Below are positions 9,337 through 19,399 of a stretch of 50,807 nucleotides of DNA, one piece after another (position 1 is the first letter of the stretch; the number at the start of each line of letters is the position of its first letter). The notes under the pieces were generated by a model that saw nothing but the letters and a program-made list of their open reading frames with translations, was not told where the DNA came from and searched no databases. A program made the translations under genes and the position numbers. The DNA is from Candidatus Amoebophilus sp. 36-38 (lineage in GTDB: Bacteria; Bacteroidota; Bacteroidia; Cytophagales; Amoebophilaceae): the NCBI GenBank assembly GCA_001897825.1, contig MKUM01000099.1, positions 1 to 50,807 on the forward strand, read 5' to 3'.

Positions 9337-10731
9337 CTAAATATGAATAGCTTCTTGGTAAGCAGCAGCCACAGCTTCCATAAGAGCTTCCGACATCGTA
9401 GGATGTGGATGCACAGACTTGATAATTTCATGTCCTGTAGTTTCTAGCTTCCTAGCAGCTACTACTTCTGCGATCATTTCAGTAACGTTGTGTCCGATCA
9501 TGTGTGCTCCTAGCCATTCTCCATACTGCGCATCGAAGATCACTTTAACAAATCCTGTTGGGGCACCTGCTGCCTGCGCTTTGCCTGAAGCTGAGAAAGG
9601 GAATTTACCTACTTTGATCGCATATCCAGCTTCTTTTGCAGCTTGCTCGGTATAGCCTACAGAGGCTACCTCAGGTTGGCTATAGGTACAAGCAGGTAGA
9701 TTCATATAATCTAGTGGAGTAGGTTCAAGTCCAGCTATTTTTTCTACACAAAGGATACCTTCTGCAGAAGCTACATGAGCTAGGGCAGGTCCTTTGACTA
9801 TATCTCCAATGGCATAGATTCCTTGTACATTGGTTCTATAAAAATCGTCTACTACCACTTTACCCTTTTCTACAGATATACCGACCTTTTCTAATCCTAT
9901 ATGTTCCAGATTGCTGATAACACCTGCGGCAGACAAGATTACATCACACGAAATTTTTTGAGTACCTGCTTGGTTTTTAAGTTCTACCTGACACTGGCTA
10001 CCTTGATGGGTATATCCTGTAACTTCAGTACTCGTGAGCACCTGGATACCTGCTTGTGTAAACGTTTGGGTCAACTGTTTAGATATATCTTCATCTTCTA
10101 TGGGTAATACGCGAGGCATGTATTCTACTAAAGTTACAGACGTACCTATAGCATTATAAAAATAAGCAAATTCTACTCCAATAGCTCCTGCTCCTACAAT
10201 AACCATCGATTTAGGTTGTTGAGGTAAAATTAGCGCTTCTCGATATCCGATCACCTTTTTACCGTCGATGGGTAGATTAGGGAGTGATCTACTCCTACTA
10301 CCAGTAGCTAAGATGATATGAGTAGCCTGGTAGCTATTTGTTTTACCTTGTTGGTCTTTTACTGATACGGTTGTCCGGCTACTAAGCTTACCTACTCCAT
10401 ATAGGGTGTCAATTTTATGTTTTTTGAATAAAAATTGTATGCCTTTACTCATGTTTTCTGCTACACCTCTACTGCGCTGAATCATGTTAGTAAAGTTAGG
10501 AGCGGCTTCTTGAATTTGGATACCATAAGAAGCTGCGTGTTTAATATATTCAAACACCTGAGCACTTTTAAGAAGGGCTTTTGTAGGAATGCACCCCCAA
10601 TTTAGACAGACACCACCAAGGGCTTCTTGTTCTACCACTGCCACGCGCATGCCAAGTTGAGCTGCTCGGATAGCAGCTACGTATCCACCGGGTCCGCCTC
10701 CAATAATAATAAGATCATACGATGTATGCAT
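9337..10731 (-). CDS. lpdA: Dihydrolipoyl dehydrogenase
   Basis: GGGPGGYVAAIRAAQLG, GGVCLNWGCIPTKALLKSA redox-active CxxxxC, C-terminal HPHPTMSEAL. Confidence 0.96.
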   Translation of the reverse strand: MHTSYDLIIIGGGPGGYVAAIRAAQLGMRVAVVEQEALGGVCLNWGCIPTKALLKSAQVFEYIKHAASYGIQIQEAAPNFTNMIQRSRGVAENMSKGIQFLFKKHKIDTLYGVGKLSSRTTVSVKDQQGKTNSYQATHIILATGSRSRSLPNLPIDGKKVIGYREALILPQQPKSMVIVGAGAIGVEFAYFYNAIGTSVTLVEYMPRVLPIEDEDISKQLTQTFTQAGIQVLTSTEVTGYTHQGSQCQVELKNQAGTQKISCDVILSAAGVISNLEHIGLEKVGISVEKGKVVVDDFYRTNVQGIYAIGDIVKGPALAHVASAEGILCVEKIAGLEPTPLDYMNLPACTYSQPEVASVGYTEQAAKEAGYAIKVGKFPFSASGKAQAAGAPTGFVKVIFDAQYGEWLGAHMIGHNVTEMIAEVVAARKLETTGHEIIKSVHPHPTMSEALMEAVAAAYQEAIHI

Positions 10732-10974
10732 ACTTAAAAATAGGTTAATGCTATGGGAATAAGTCTTCTGATAGCTAAGTTATACAAAACTAATTTGTTG
10801 AAGTATAAACCTAATAATTTACCAGACAAATATAAGATTACTTCCTTTATATCTAACATGTATGGGTATAGTTTGATAAAAATTGGGAGTCCAGTTATGC
10901 TCCTTAATATCTAGTTAAGTGATGTATAAAAAATTTTTATAATCTGGAGAATTTGCCAAAACCACATATTAAAT

Positions 10975-11007
10975 GGACAGATTGAAAGTTAGAGTTTCAA
11001 TCTGTCC
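10975..11007. repeat. Perfect 13-bp-arm inverted repeat (hairpin)
   Basis: GGACAGATTGAAA-gttagag-TTTCAATCTGTCC. Confidence 0.9.
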
Positions 11008-11010
11008 AAT

Positions 11011-11139
11011 ATGGCTTATATGATACCTAGAACTATCATTGAAAAAATTTTACATGTAGCACAGCAATTTCCGGTAGTCAGAGTAGTAGGTCCTCGTCAA
11101 TCAGGCAAAACAACCCCTGTAAAAACATTACTAATTTAG
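11011..11139 (+). pseudogene. Truncated AAA ATPase (DUF4143-type family) N-terminal remnant
   Basis: MAYMIPRTIIEKILHVAQQFPVVRVVGPRQSGKTTPVKTLLI*; retains Walker A then stops. Confidence 0.65.
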
Positions 11140-11353
11140 TTGAAAGGTTAAAAGCAAGTATAGCTTAGAAGAAGTCTATTACTTTATAAACAGCGGTTGT
11201 GTAGAAAGTTTATCAAGCACTTATAATTTTTTATTTCTATAGGATTTGTTCATATTTGCATACTAATAGGCATATTCTGCCAAGTTTTGACTTTAAATTC
11301 TTATTATTTGTATTCTTTGCTTGATACTTTTTGTAGTATTTTAATTTTAAAGC

Positions 11354-13459
11354 ATGTCTTTCTGGTCTACGCTCCCTTTTGTACGTATTACCATTATTTT
11401 TATTGGAGGCATTCTATGGGCATACTATCAACCTCTATCTGCTGATATCATAGGGTTGTGCATGGCTATAACAGTTAGTTGCTATCTAGTTTTAGTTATA
11501 ATTCTGATTCGTACTAGGTTGCATATATTGAATCCTTGGGTAGGAGTGATAGGTTTAGTCAGTGTATTCCTTGCAGGTGCTTTATGTCTTTTGAAGTATA
11601 AAAATGAGTGTAATTTGCCATTATCTAGTATAAAAGCTTATGTGGCAGTTGCTCTAGAAGATGCTATTAAAAGAGAAGATCGATTATCTGTTACGGTAAG
11701 CATACAAAAAGTAAAAGTAGACAACCGGTGGTTAGACCTAACGGATCAGGTACGTCTGCATATAACTCATCCATCTACAAATACAATTGCATATGGCGAT
11801 ATCTACATAATTTTAGGTGCTCCACAATTTATTGATGCCCCGCTAAATCCTAATGAATTTGATTATAAAACTTTTTTAAGTCATGAAAATATCTATTACC
11901 AACATCGTGTAGCTCCATCTGCTATTCAAAAGATTGAGTATGTACCTCCTAATCACATACAAGCTTTCTTTTTAAAGGCATCTAGGATGTGTAAAGAGAT
12001 ACTAATACAGCATATTCCGTCAAATAGAGAACGTAGTATTATACTTGCTTTAGTATTAGGTATCAAAGACGAACTGGACTATGTGATGCGAGATGCGTAT
12101 GCGGGGTCAGGTACCATGCATGTATTGGCAGTCTCTGGATTGCATGTAGGAATATTGTATTGGCTACTTAGTCTGTTGCTGTATAGACTGAATAAATCTA
12201 AGCAAACTAGATGGTTCGGTAGTTTACTTGTATTGATAGGGCTTTGGATGTATGCGGGTATAACTGGATTTGCACCTTCTGTATTGCGGGCTACGCTCAT
12301 GTTTAGCTTGCTAGTGGTAGGAAGATTATTACGGAGAACGGGCAATATATATAATATTCTGGCAGCTTCAGCTTTTGTGTTGTTGATATTTAAGCCCACA
12401 CTAATTTTCTCAGTTAGTTTCCAGTTGTCTTACTTGGCTGTATGGGGGATTTTATATCTCCAACCTAAAATCTACCGATGGCTCCAATTGAATAATCTGA
12501 TCCTGCGCCAACTTTGGCTATGGACTTCTGTATCGCTGGCTGCACAATTGGTTACCACATCCATCAATTTATATTATTTTCATCGATTTCCCAGCTATTT
12601 TATATTTGCTAATTGGGTAGTAGTACCAGCAGCCTTTCTCATTTTTACATTGGGCTTAGGGGTGTTATTTACTTGTTGGTGGACTGGGTTAAGCGTTCTT
12701 ATAGCATGGGTGTTGGAGTGGATAACTTGGCTAGTCAATCAATTTGTAGGTTGGGTTAATGGTCTTCCGTATAGTGTGATAGAAAACATGTATCTGCCTG
12801 CTCCTCGCTTATTTCTGTGGTATGGGTTGCTCATAATCTTGCTTGTGTTTTTAGAGAGAAAAAAATTTCGACTGCTTCTTTTGGCTAGTGGATGTGCGTT
12901 ATTGCTTAGTCTAAGTGCTATCCAGGAAATTTTACAAAGACATTCTCACCAGGGTGTAATTTTTTATAGCATTCCTTCTCATCAGGTAGTAGGATTCTTT
13001 AAGGGTAGTCATCATGTATTACTTGTAGATGAGCAGTTTAGAAAAGAAGATAAAAAGTTTAATTACCATATTCAGCCCAGCCAGTTAGCTATGGGTATCC
13101 ATACGAATGAGCAATGTACATTTATCGAAGCTGTTAAATTACCTGAAATGCCTATACGAAACTGGGAAGATATGAGGGTAGGGGTTTGGGGGAAAAAGAT
13201 GTTTGTTTTTATTGATAAACCGGTTACACATTGGCCCCTAATTAATAAGAAACTTCAGGTAGATTTCTTGGTTATAGAGCGAAATGGTGTGTCATCTCTA
13301 AGGTCACTCGTAGAACATTTTGAATGCAAGACTTTGATTATAGGGACTTCTAATACCAAACGACGGGCTGAACAACTTGAAATGGAAGCTAAAGAACTCC
13401 ATCTAAAGATTCATGTCCTCTATAAACAAGGAGCTTTAAAGGTTTGTTGGGAGAACTAA
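11354..13459 (+). CDS. comEC: ComEC/Rec2 family competence protein
   Basis: 701 aa membrane protein; GSGTMHVLAVSGLHVGILYW...GFAPSVLRATLMFSLLVVGRLLRR motifs, DUF4131-like N-terminus. Confidence 0.9.
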   Translation: MSFWSTLPFVRITIIFIGGILWAYYQPLSADIIGLCMAITVSCYLVLVIILIRTRLHILNPWVGVIGLVSVFLAGALCLLKYKNECNLPLSSIKAYVAVALEDAIKREDRLSVTVSIQKVKVDNRWLDLTDQVRLHITHPSTNTIAYGDIYIILGAPQFIDAPLNPNEFDYKTFLSHENIYYQHRVAPSAIQKIEYVPPNHIQAFFLKASRMCKEILIQHIPSNRERSIILALVLGIKDELDYVMRDAYAGSGTMHVLAVSGLHVGILYWLLSLLLYRLNKSKQTRWFGSLLVLIGLWMYAGITGFAPSVLRATLMFSLLVVGRLLRRTGNIYNILAASAFVLLIFKPTLIFSVSFQLSYLAVWGILYLQPKIYRWLQLNNLILRQLWLWTSVSLAAQLVTTSINLYYFHRFPSYFIFANWVVVPAAFLIFTLGLGVLFTCWWTGLSVLIAWVLEWITWLVNQFVGWVNGLPYSVIENMYLPAPRLFLWYGLLIILLVFLERKKFRLLLLASGCALLLSLSAIQEILQRHSHQGVIFYSIPSHQVVGFFKGSHHVLLVDEQFRKEDKKFNYHIQPSQLAMGIHTNEQCTFIEAVKLPEMPIRNWEDMRVGVWGKKMFVFIDKPVTHWPLINKKLQVDFLVIERNGVSSLRSLVEHFECKTLIIGTSNTKRRAEQLEMEAKELHLKIHVLYKQGALKVCWEN

Positions 13460-13619
13460 GGCATAAAAGTCTTACCATTTTAAGTTTGATTGTTGCCCTT
13501 GAATTAAAATTTCTATCAACGTAGCAGCTTAGATTTAGTCTATAAACTATTGTCAACTAAAATGTTCAATTTTTATTGATTCGTATCAATAAATTAATAA
13601 TTTTGTTAAAATTTGTTTG

Positions 13620-14516
13620 ATGGCTAGATCTAAACATGATGCCTTTTTCTGTAGAAGCCTGGAGCATCCTGCTGTTACAAAGGATTTTCTTAAGCAGTAC
13701 ATACCTCCTCATTTAAAGCAGCAAGTTATTTGGGAAAGTTTATATAGGATTGACCGCAGTAATACAGATTTAGAGCTTAAAAAGCGGCATCGAGATATAC
13801 TTTACAGAGCTTCTATGCTACAAGGAGAAGATGTTATTTTAGGCATTGAGCATCAAAGTAAAGAAGATCCTATCATGCAGATTCGTTACTTACGTTATGA
13901 TATGGATGTTTTAGAAGCATGTGTAAAGGCAGGATATGACAAGTGGCCATTAATCATTAATTTGCTTTTATACAACGGTCAGAAAGCACCATCTTCTCAC
14001 TTAAGTGAGCCCATCGGCTATTACCGATATACCATTGATGGTAAAGAGCATATTCATTTATTTTACTATCTGATTAACTTAATGCAAATAAGTGACGAGG
14101 AGCTATTAACACATGGATTATGTGCGCCCATGGAAATATTGCTCAAACACAGTTTTGATGGGGGGTTTAAATTAAATCTTTCTGCCTATCAAGGAGTCTT
14201 TCATGCATGTGTTAAGGTGGTTGGTGAAGATTATATACATAGCATGTTAAAGTACGCTGATTCACTTGCAAATTTTAAGATAGGCAGGAAAATGCATAAA
14301 TTTGTAGAAGAAGTGTTTCCAGATAAACCAAAGATTATTATGACATACGGACAAATGCTTAAAAGAGAAGCTAAAAGAGAAGGAAAAAGGGAAGGAATAA
14401 GAGAAGGAAGTATAGCTATAGCTAAGAATATGATTAACAAGGGGTATGATATAAAATCTATTCAAGAAATAACCGAATTACCCAAAGAAACTATTGAGAA
14501 GCTTAAAGCAGAATGA
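13620..14516 (+). CDS. Rpn family recombination-promoting nuclease / putative transposase (PD-(D/E)XK)
   Basis: HDAFFCRSLEHPAVTKDFLKQYIP...DILYRASM...VILGIEHQSKEDPIMQIRYLRYD; C-terminal KREGKREGIREG tail. ORF track start 13617 is TTG; ATG at 13620. Confidence 0.85.
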   Translation: MARSKHDAFFCRSLEHPAVTKDFLKQYIPPHLKQQVIWESLYRIDRSNTDLELKKRHRDILYRASMLQGEDVILGIEHQSKEDPIMQIRYLRYDMDVLEACVKAGYDKWPLIINLLLYNGQKAPSSHLSEPIGYYRYTIDGKEHIHLFYYLINLMQISDEELLTHGLCAPMEILLKHSFDGGFKLNLSAYQGVFHACVKVVGEDYIHSMLKYADSLANFKIGRKMHKFVEEVFPDKPKIIMTYGQMLKREAKREGKREGIREGSIAIAKNMINKGYDIKSIQEITELPKETIEKLKAE

Positions 14517-14573
14517 AACTTACTTAGTTTCTTTATAGGGTATTTTTATTAGTAACTTTCTCCACTAAAGTCG

Positions 14574-14588
14574 CTCGGCTTTGCCGAG
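14574..14588. terminator. Short hairpin CTCGGC-TTT-GCCGAG downstream of Rpn gene (possible terminator/repeat)
   Basis: Direct reading; no strong T tract. Confidence 0.35.
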
Positions 14589-14765
14589 TGATGCCTATCT
14601 CTGTTTGGTTACGCCGAGTAGCTGCAAAAAGCACGAAAAAGCTTGATGTGATGTCAAGATCTCATTGCTGGCATTGCATAACCCATCTAAACAGGTTAAC
14701 GATTAGGAATATTACCCCAATGAAGTTTATTTTAGTAAACCCTAATCTTCCATCTGAACGGCAAC

Positions 14766-17672
14766 ATGCATACATCACACACTTTCCTAGAAGAAGTGGT
14801 CCAAGAACTATATTCGAAACATGAAGCGGATATAGCTAATTCTACTATTATATTGCCTAATAAAAAAGGAGTAGAAATTTTTCAGCAGATTGTACGTAAA
14901 AGAAGTCGTAAAACTAACTCACTTCCTCAAGTGTTAACGCTAGAATCATGGATACTAGATCTTAGTAAAATGAAGCTGGCATCTACGCTTGATCTTCTTA
15001 TTCTGCTGTACGAAACTTTCCAAAAGCATCATTTCAACAAAGAGTCTTTCGAGCGATTTTATGGATGGGGAGCTATGTTGTTACAAGACTTTGATATCAT
15101 AGATAAATGTCTAGTTGACCCAAAAAAATTGTTTGCCAATTTATATGAGCAGAAGGTATTAACTTTACCTGATGAATATCTTACTGAAGCTCAACAGGAA
15201 GCTATCAAGTCTTTTTGGAAAACGTTTGAAACGCGGTTATCTAGCCAACAGCAAGATTTCTTACAGTTATGGAAGGTATTACCCCAAGTTTATGATGACT
15301 TTACAACTCAGTTGTTAAAAGACAATATAGGCTATTTAGGCCTTTGCTATAGAAAAATATATGATAATCTAGAGGTAGCACTACTTGCTAATTACGAACG
15401 TCTATTCATTGTAGGATTTAATGCGTTACATCCTGCAGAAGAAAAACTTTTTGCTTGGTTCCATCGGCATATCCCTACAGAATTTTATTGGGATGTTGAT
15501 GCCTATTATATGAATGATGAAAACCAAGAGGCAGGATATTATCTAAGGGAACATCAAGAAAAATCCTACTTTCAAGCAAGTTTTAAGCATCCCTTTCCAG
15601 CTAGAATCCAAACAGAGCCTAAAAAAATAATTTTTTTTGAATCGAATACGCTAATAGGGCAAGCACAAATAATAGGCACACGACTACAACAGTTGGTAGA
15701 AGAACAGGGAAATAACTTTAAACCCAACCAAGTAGTGATTGTATTGGCAGATGAAGCATTACTGCTACCCATGTTGCATGCGCTACCTAGTAGGCTTCAA
15801 TCTGTAAGTACCACATTGGGATATCCGATTACACATACAGCGAGCTACCGAATCATTGAGCAATTGCTAGCGTTGCAAGTTGCTATTCGACAACCTACCT
15901 GTCCAGCTGGCTATTTCCCTAGCCAATCAATCATCGGCTTACTTCAGCAAACACCCATCAAGTATTATAACCAAGAGCTAGCCACACAAACTATTCAATC
16001 TCTCATCGAAAATTATAGTAGATATATTCCTCAAAAAGTACTCACATCATTGAGTGAACTTTATCAGTTACTTTTTAAGTGCCTATTACCTGGTGCAAAT
16101 ATTACCCAGTATTTTATTGATATTATATCACTTTTAACCGCTGAGTTAGGTACTAAAGAAGATTTATTACTACCACTCGAAAAGCAAGCCTTAACTCAAC
16201 TGCAAGAAGAGTTTAGTCAATTGCAGCAATCAGTAGGTCTACTCTTGGAGGTAGATCTGGATAGTTTTACAAAGCTTTTTCGTCAACTCATTCAGCCTAT
16301 TCGATTACCGCTCAACCAAAAAAGTTCATTAGATGGAATTCAACTCATGCGTATTTGGGAAACGGCTAATCTAGATTTTGAGCATGTTTTTATACTGGGT
16401 ATGAATGAAGGGAATTTGCCAGCTAACAGGAGCCAAGGATCTTTTATTCCTTATAATCTTAGAAAAGGGTATGGGTTACCTACCTTAGATACTTTCCAGG
16501 CTTCACTAGATGCGTATTATTTCTATAGATTGCTGCAACGTGCGAAGCAAGTATATATTACCTACGGAGCACCTTCAGGAGCAAACAATCAAAAAGAGAT
16601 GAGTAGGTATTTGTGGCAACTTCTTTATGAGAGCCACCTACCGATAGAAAAGCACCATATACCTGCTAGTGTCTACACGCCAACTATACATCCTATTGTT
16701 ATTCAGAAGGATAAAGCTATTCTAGAAAAGTTAGAAGAATTTGTAGTAAGGCAAGGAGAAATAACACGGACTTTAACCCCGGCTGCGTTGAATACCTATA
16801 TGGATTGTAGCCTTAAATTTTATTTTTGCTATATACTCGAACTAAAAATCCCATCCAAGCCGGTTGTGGAAGATACAGGAACAATTCGATTTGGTAGCTT
16901 GTTTCATGAAGTAATGGAGAAATTATATGCATCGCTGCAGTTGCCTAACCAACCAGCTGTTATACAGATACAAGATATGATAGCATTGAAGAAACAAGTA
17001 CGTTTTGTAATAGCACAAACATTAGCAAAAAATTTATATCATGACCATGATTTACAGTGGAAGGGCGAACATCTTATAGAACAAGAGGTGTTACAAAAAG
17101 TAATAAATAGGGTCTTGGTAGTTGATGAAAAATATGCACCATTTATACTCGTAGGTCTTGAGTTAGGCAAACAAGAGCGTTTAATAGCGTATTTTAAGCT
17201 TAAAGGGGGTAGAATAATTGCACTTCGAGGAATTATAGATCGAGTAGATTTAAAGGAAGACACGATACGCGTCATCGATTACAAAACAGGTAGCGATGAA
17301 AAATATGTAGATACAATCAAGGATTTGTTCGACAGGGACCAATCAAAAAGAAAGAAGGCTATTTTTCAAACACTGTTATATGCCTGGATTTTAAAAAAAG
17401 ACGTTAAATATGCTGCTTATAAAATTATGCCTGGCATCATGAATACTCGGTCTATCTTTGAACCTAATTTTGATCCACGCGTAATGGTAAAACAAGAAAC
17501 TGACAAAGAAGGTGGTTACATAGCGGATATAACTGATTATCAAGATGAATTTGAAGCTGAGTTAGCTATTTTACTTGAGGAAATACTAGACCCTCATACA
17601 CCCTTTATACAAACGAATAATCTGCTATACTGTACCACTTGTCCATATAATCGTATATGCCAGCGGTATTAG
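14766..17672 (+). CDS. PD-(D/E)XK nuclease superfamily protein, AddB/RexB-like
   Basis: 968 aa; YMDCSLKFYFCYILELK, LRGIIDRVDLKEDTIRVIDYKTG nuclease motif, C-terminal CTTCPYNRICQ cysteine motif. Confidence 0.85.
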   Translation: MHTSHTFLEEVVQELYSKHEADIANSTIILPNKKGVEIFQQIVRKRSRKTNSLPQVLTLESWILDLSKMKLASTLDLLILLYETFQKHHFNKESFERFYGWGAMLLQDFDIIDKCLVDPKKLFANLYEQKVLTLPDEYLTEAQQEAIKSFWKTFETRLSSQQQDFLQLWKVLPQVYDDFTTQLLKDNIGYLGLCYRKIYDNLEVALLANYERLFIVGFNALHPAEEKLFAWFHRHIPTEFYWDVDAYYMNDENQEAGYYLREHQEKSYFQASFKHPFPARIQTEPKKIIFFESNTLIGQAQIIGTRLQQLVEEQGNNFKPNQVVIVLADEALLLPMLHALPSRLQSVSTTLGYPITHTASYRIIEQLLALQVAIRQPTCPAGYFPSQSIIGLLQQTPIKYYNQELATQTIQSLIENYSRYIPQKVLTSLSELYQLLFKCLLPGANITQYFIDIISLLTAELGTKEDLLLPLEKQALTQLQEEFSQLQQSVGLLLEVDLDSFTKLFRQLIQPIRLPLNQKSSLDGIQLMRIWETANLDFEHVFILGMNEGNLPANRSQGSFIPYNLRKGYGLPTLDTFQASLDAYYFYRLLQRAKQVYITYGAPSGANNQKEMSRYLWQLLYESHLPIEKHHIPASVYTPTIHPIVIQKDKAILEKLEEFVVRQGEITRTLTPAALNTYMDCSLKFYFCYILELKIPSKPVVEDTGTIRFGSLFHEVMEKLYASLQLPNQPAVIQIQDMIALKKQVRFVIAQTLAKNLYHDHDLQWKGEHLIEQEVLQKVINRVLVVDEKYAPFILVGLELGKQERLIAYFKLKGGRIIALRGIIDRVDLKEDTIRVIDYKTGSDEKYVDTIKDLFDRDQSKRKKAIFQTLLYAWILKKDVKYAAYKIMPGIMNTRSIFEPNFDPRVMVKQETDKEGGYIADITDYQDEFEAELAILLEEILDPHTPFIQTNNLLYCTTCPYNRICQRY

Positions 17673-17715
17673 AGTTCTTTCAACACCCTCATGTTTGGTT
17701 TACCAAACACCCATG

Positions 17716-17753
17716 TTTTTCTCTAGTTATACTTTACCTCTGGCACGGAAGAA
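17716..17753 (-). repeat. Dispersed repeat copy, inverted relative to 3604-3641
   Basis: Reverse complement TTCTTCCGTGCCAGAGGTAAAGTATAACTAGAGAAAAA. Confidence 0.8.
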
Positions 17754-17955
17754 GGATTTCTGCGCCAGGTAGGGGTTTACTTTTTGTCACATTTTTTAAA
17801 CTTATTTGTACAATTCAAATTATAGACGTATTTTGCGACTTGTTTTTTCAACCTAATCCAAGATTTTCTGAAGGTTAACAATCTGCCTAATGACAACTTA
17901 AAATTAGTTGGAGAAGCTTGATGCGAAATTTTGAAAAATATTTATAATCTAATAT

Positions 17956-19287
17956 ATGAGCCAAACGAAACATCTAACCAATACTAATTTTTTAGGACAT
18001 CCTAAAGGTTTATTTATACTTTCTCTGACGGAAATGTGGGAAAGATTTAGTTTTTATGGCATGCGAGCCATATTGGTACTTTTTTTAGTAGATCGTGCTA
18101 AAGGAGGGCTGGGGTGGGAGGCTGCGAATGCTTTAGAGCTATATGGGATTTATACCATGGCTGTTTATGTGTTGGGAATACCAGGAGGCTTTATTGCAGA
18201 TCGATATATAGGCCGAAAGGCTGCTGTATTATGGGGTGGCATATTAGCTTGTATCGGTCATTTCTTGCTAGCCATGCAGAATGAAATTTTATTCATGGTT
18301 GGTCTTTTCTTTATTGCCTCAGGAACAGGTCTTCTAAAACCTAATATTTCTACGCTTATAGGAGATCTCTATGCAGTGGGAGATCAAAGAAGAGATAGCG
18401 GCTTTACTATATTTTACATGGGAATTAATTTAGGAGGCCTTCTTTCTTCTTTAGCAGTAGGTTATGTAGGACAGGTACATGGATGGCATTATGGCTTTGG
18501 ATTAGCTGGAGTCTGCATGTTATTTGGTATTGTTATTTTTTTAGCAGGCCAAAGGTATTTAGCTGGTGTAGGAGTAACTACAAAGGCTGATTTGAAAAAG
18601 ACGGCTGTTAAAACCTCTATAGATAAAACCCCTTTTACCAAAGAGGAAAAGGATCGTATATGGGCACTTGTTATATCTTTTATAGCGATATTCACTTTCT
18701 TTATGGCTTTTGAACAAGCTGGGGGATTGATGAATCTGTATGCAGAAAACTATACGAATAGATATATTCTAGGTTGGGAAGTACCTGCTAGTATGTTTCA
18801 GGCCGTTAATCCAATTTTTATTGTTCTCCTAGGCCCGATTGTAGAATTTATTTGGCTAAAAATAGCGTCCAGATATACCATCTCATCTTTTTATAAACTG
18901 GGTATCGGAAATGTGATGGTGGGCGTCGGATTTTTATTTATGGTAGGAGCTGCCTTACAACGGCAAATTCCAGGCATTGAGAAAGCTTCCTTGCACTGGC
19001 TCATTAATGCATATCTTTTCCATACGATTGGAGAGCTATGTTTATCGCCGGTATCTTTGTCCTTTGTGACCAAATTAGCTCCTCAGCGTATTGGTGCTTC
19101 TATTATGGGAATTTATTTTGCAGCGATCGGCTTTTCTCAATATCTAGCTGCATGGATCGGCAAACAATCTGAAAATATGGGTGATTTAGCAGTGTTTCAA
19201 CTCATTTTCTGGATATGTGTGATAGTAGGGTTACCCTTTATTATATTCAATAAAAAACTGATGAAGCTTATTCATGGTGCAGAATAA
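17956..19287 (+). CDS. POT-family (proton-dependent oligopeptide) MFS transporter
   Basis: 443 aa; LTEMWERFSFYGMRAILVLFLVD, GGFIADRYIGRKAAVLWGG, GTGLLKPNIS. Confidence 0.93.
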   Translation: MSQTKHLTNTNFLGHPKGLFILSLTEMWERFSFYGMRAILVLFLVDRAKGGLGWEAANALELYGIYTMAVYVLGIPGGFIADRYIGRKAAVLWGGILACIGHFLLAMQNEILFMVGLFFIASGTGLLKPNISTLIGDLYAVGDQRRDSGFTIFYMGINLGGLLSSLAVGYVGQVHGWHYGFGLAGVCMLFGIVIFLAGQRYLAGVGVTTKADLKKTAVKTSIDKTPFTKEEKDRIWALVISFIAIFTFFMAFEQAGGLMNLYAENYTNRYILGWEVPASMFQAVNPIFIVLLGPIVEFIWLKIASRYTISSFYKLGIGNVMVGVGFLFMVGAALQRQIPGIEKASLHWLINAYLFHTIGELCLSPVSLSFVTKLAPQRIGASIMGIYFAAIGFSQYLAAWIGKQSENMGDLAVFQLIFWICVIVGLPFIIFNKKLMKLIHGAE

Positions 19288-19307
19288 TTGTCAAATTGGT
19301 TAGTGGG

Positions 19308-19347
19308 AGCTAGGCCAAGTAAACTACTTGGCCTAGCTTTTCTTTTT
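19308..19347 (+). terminator. Rho-independent terminator after POT transporter
   Basis: AGCTAGGCCAAGTA-aac-TACTTGGCCTAGCT followed by TTTTCTTTTT; 14-bp perfect stem. Confidence 0.92.
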
Positions 19348-19354
19348 GTTTGTG

Positions 19355-19378
19355 GTGTCAGGGCTCCAGCCCTGACAC
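19355..19378. repeat. Dispersed palindrome GTGTCAGGGCT-CC-AGCCCTGACAC
   Basis: Perfect 11-bp stem, 2-nt centre; near-identical copies at 25710 and 37559. Confidence 0.9.
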
Positions 19379-19399
19379 ACCTTTAATAGCTGATAAAAT

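Noticed and set aside
9715-9735. ggttcaagtcc resembling a tRNA T-loop
   Set aside because: Inside the lpdA coding sequence with no tRNA cloverleaf around it.
11168-11179. GAAGAAGTCTAT resembling the right end of the MITE-like element
   Set aside because: Only about 12 nt match with no left end; could be chance.
14588-14824. 78-aa ORF upstream of the AddB-like gene
   Set aside because: No recognisable domain; overlaps the AddB-like start; likely spacer with a decayed insert.
17657-17878. 73-aa ORF after AddB-like gene
   Set aside because: Consists of dispersed repeat/palindrome sequence; not supported as coding.
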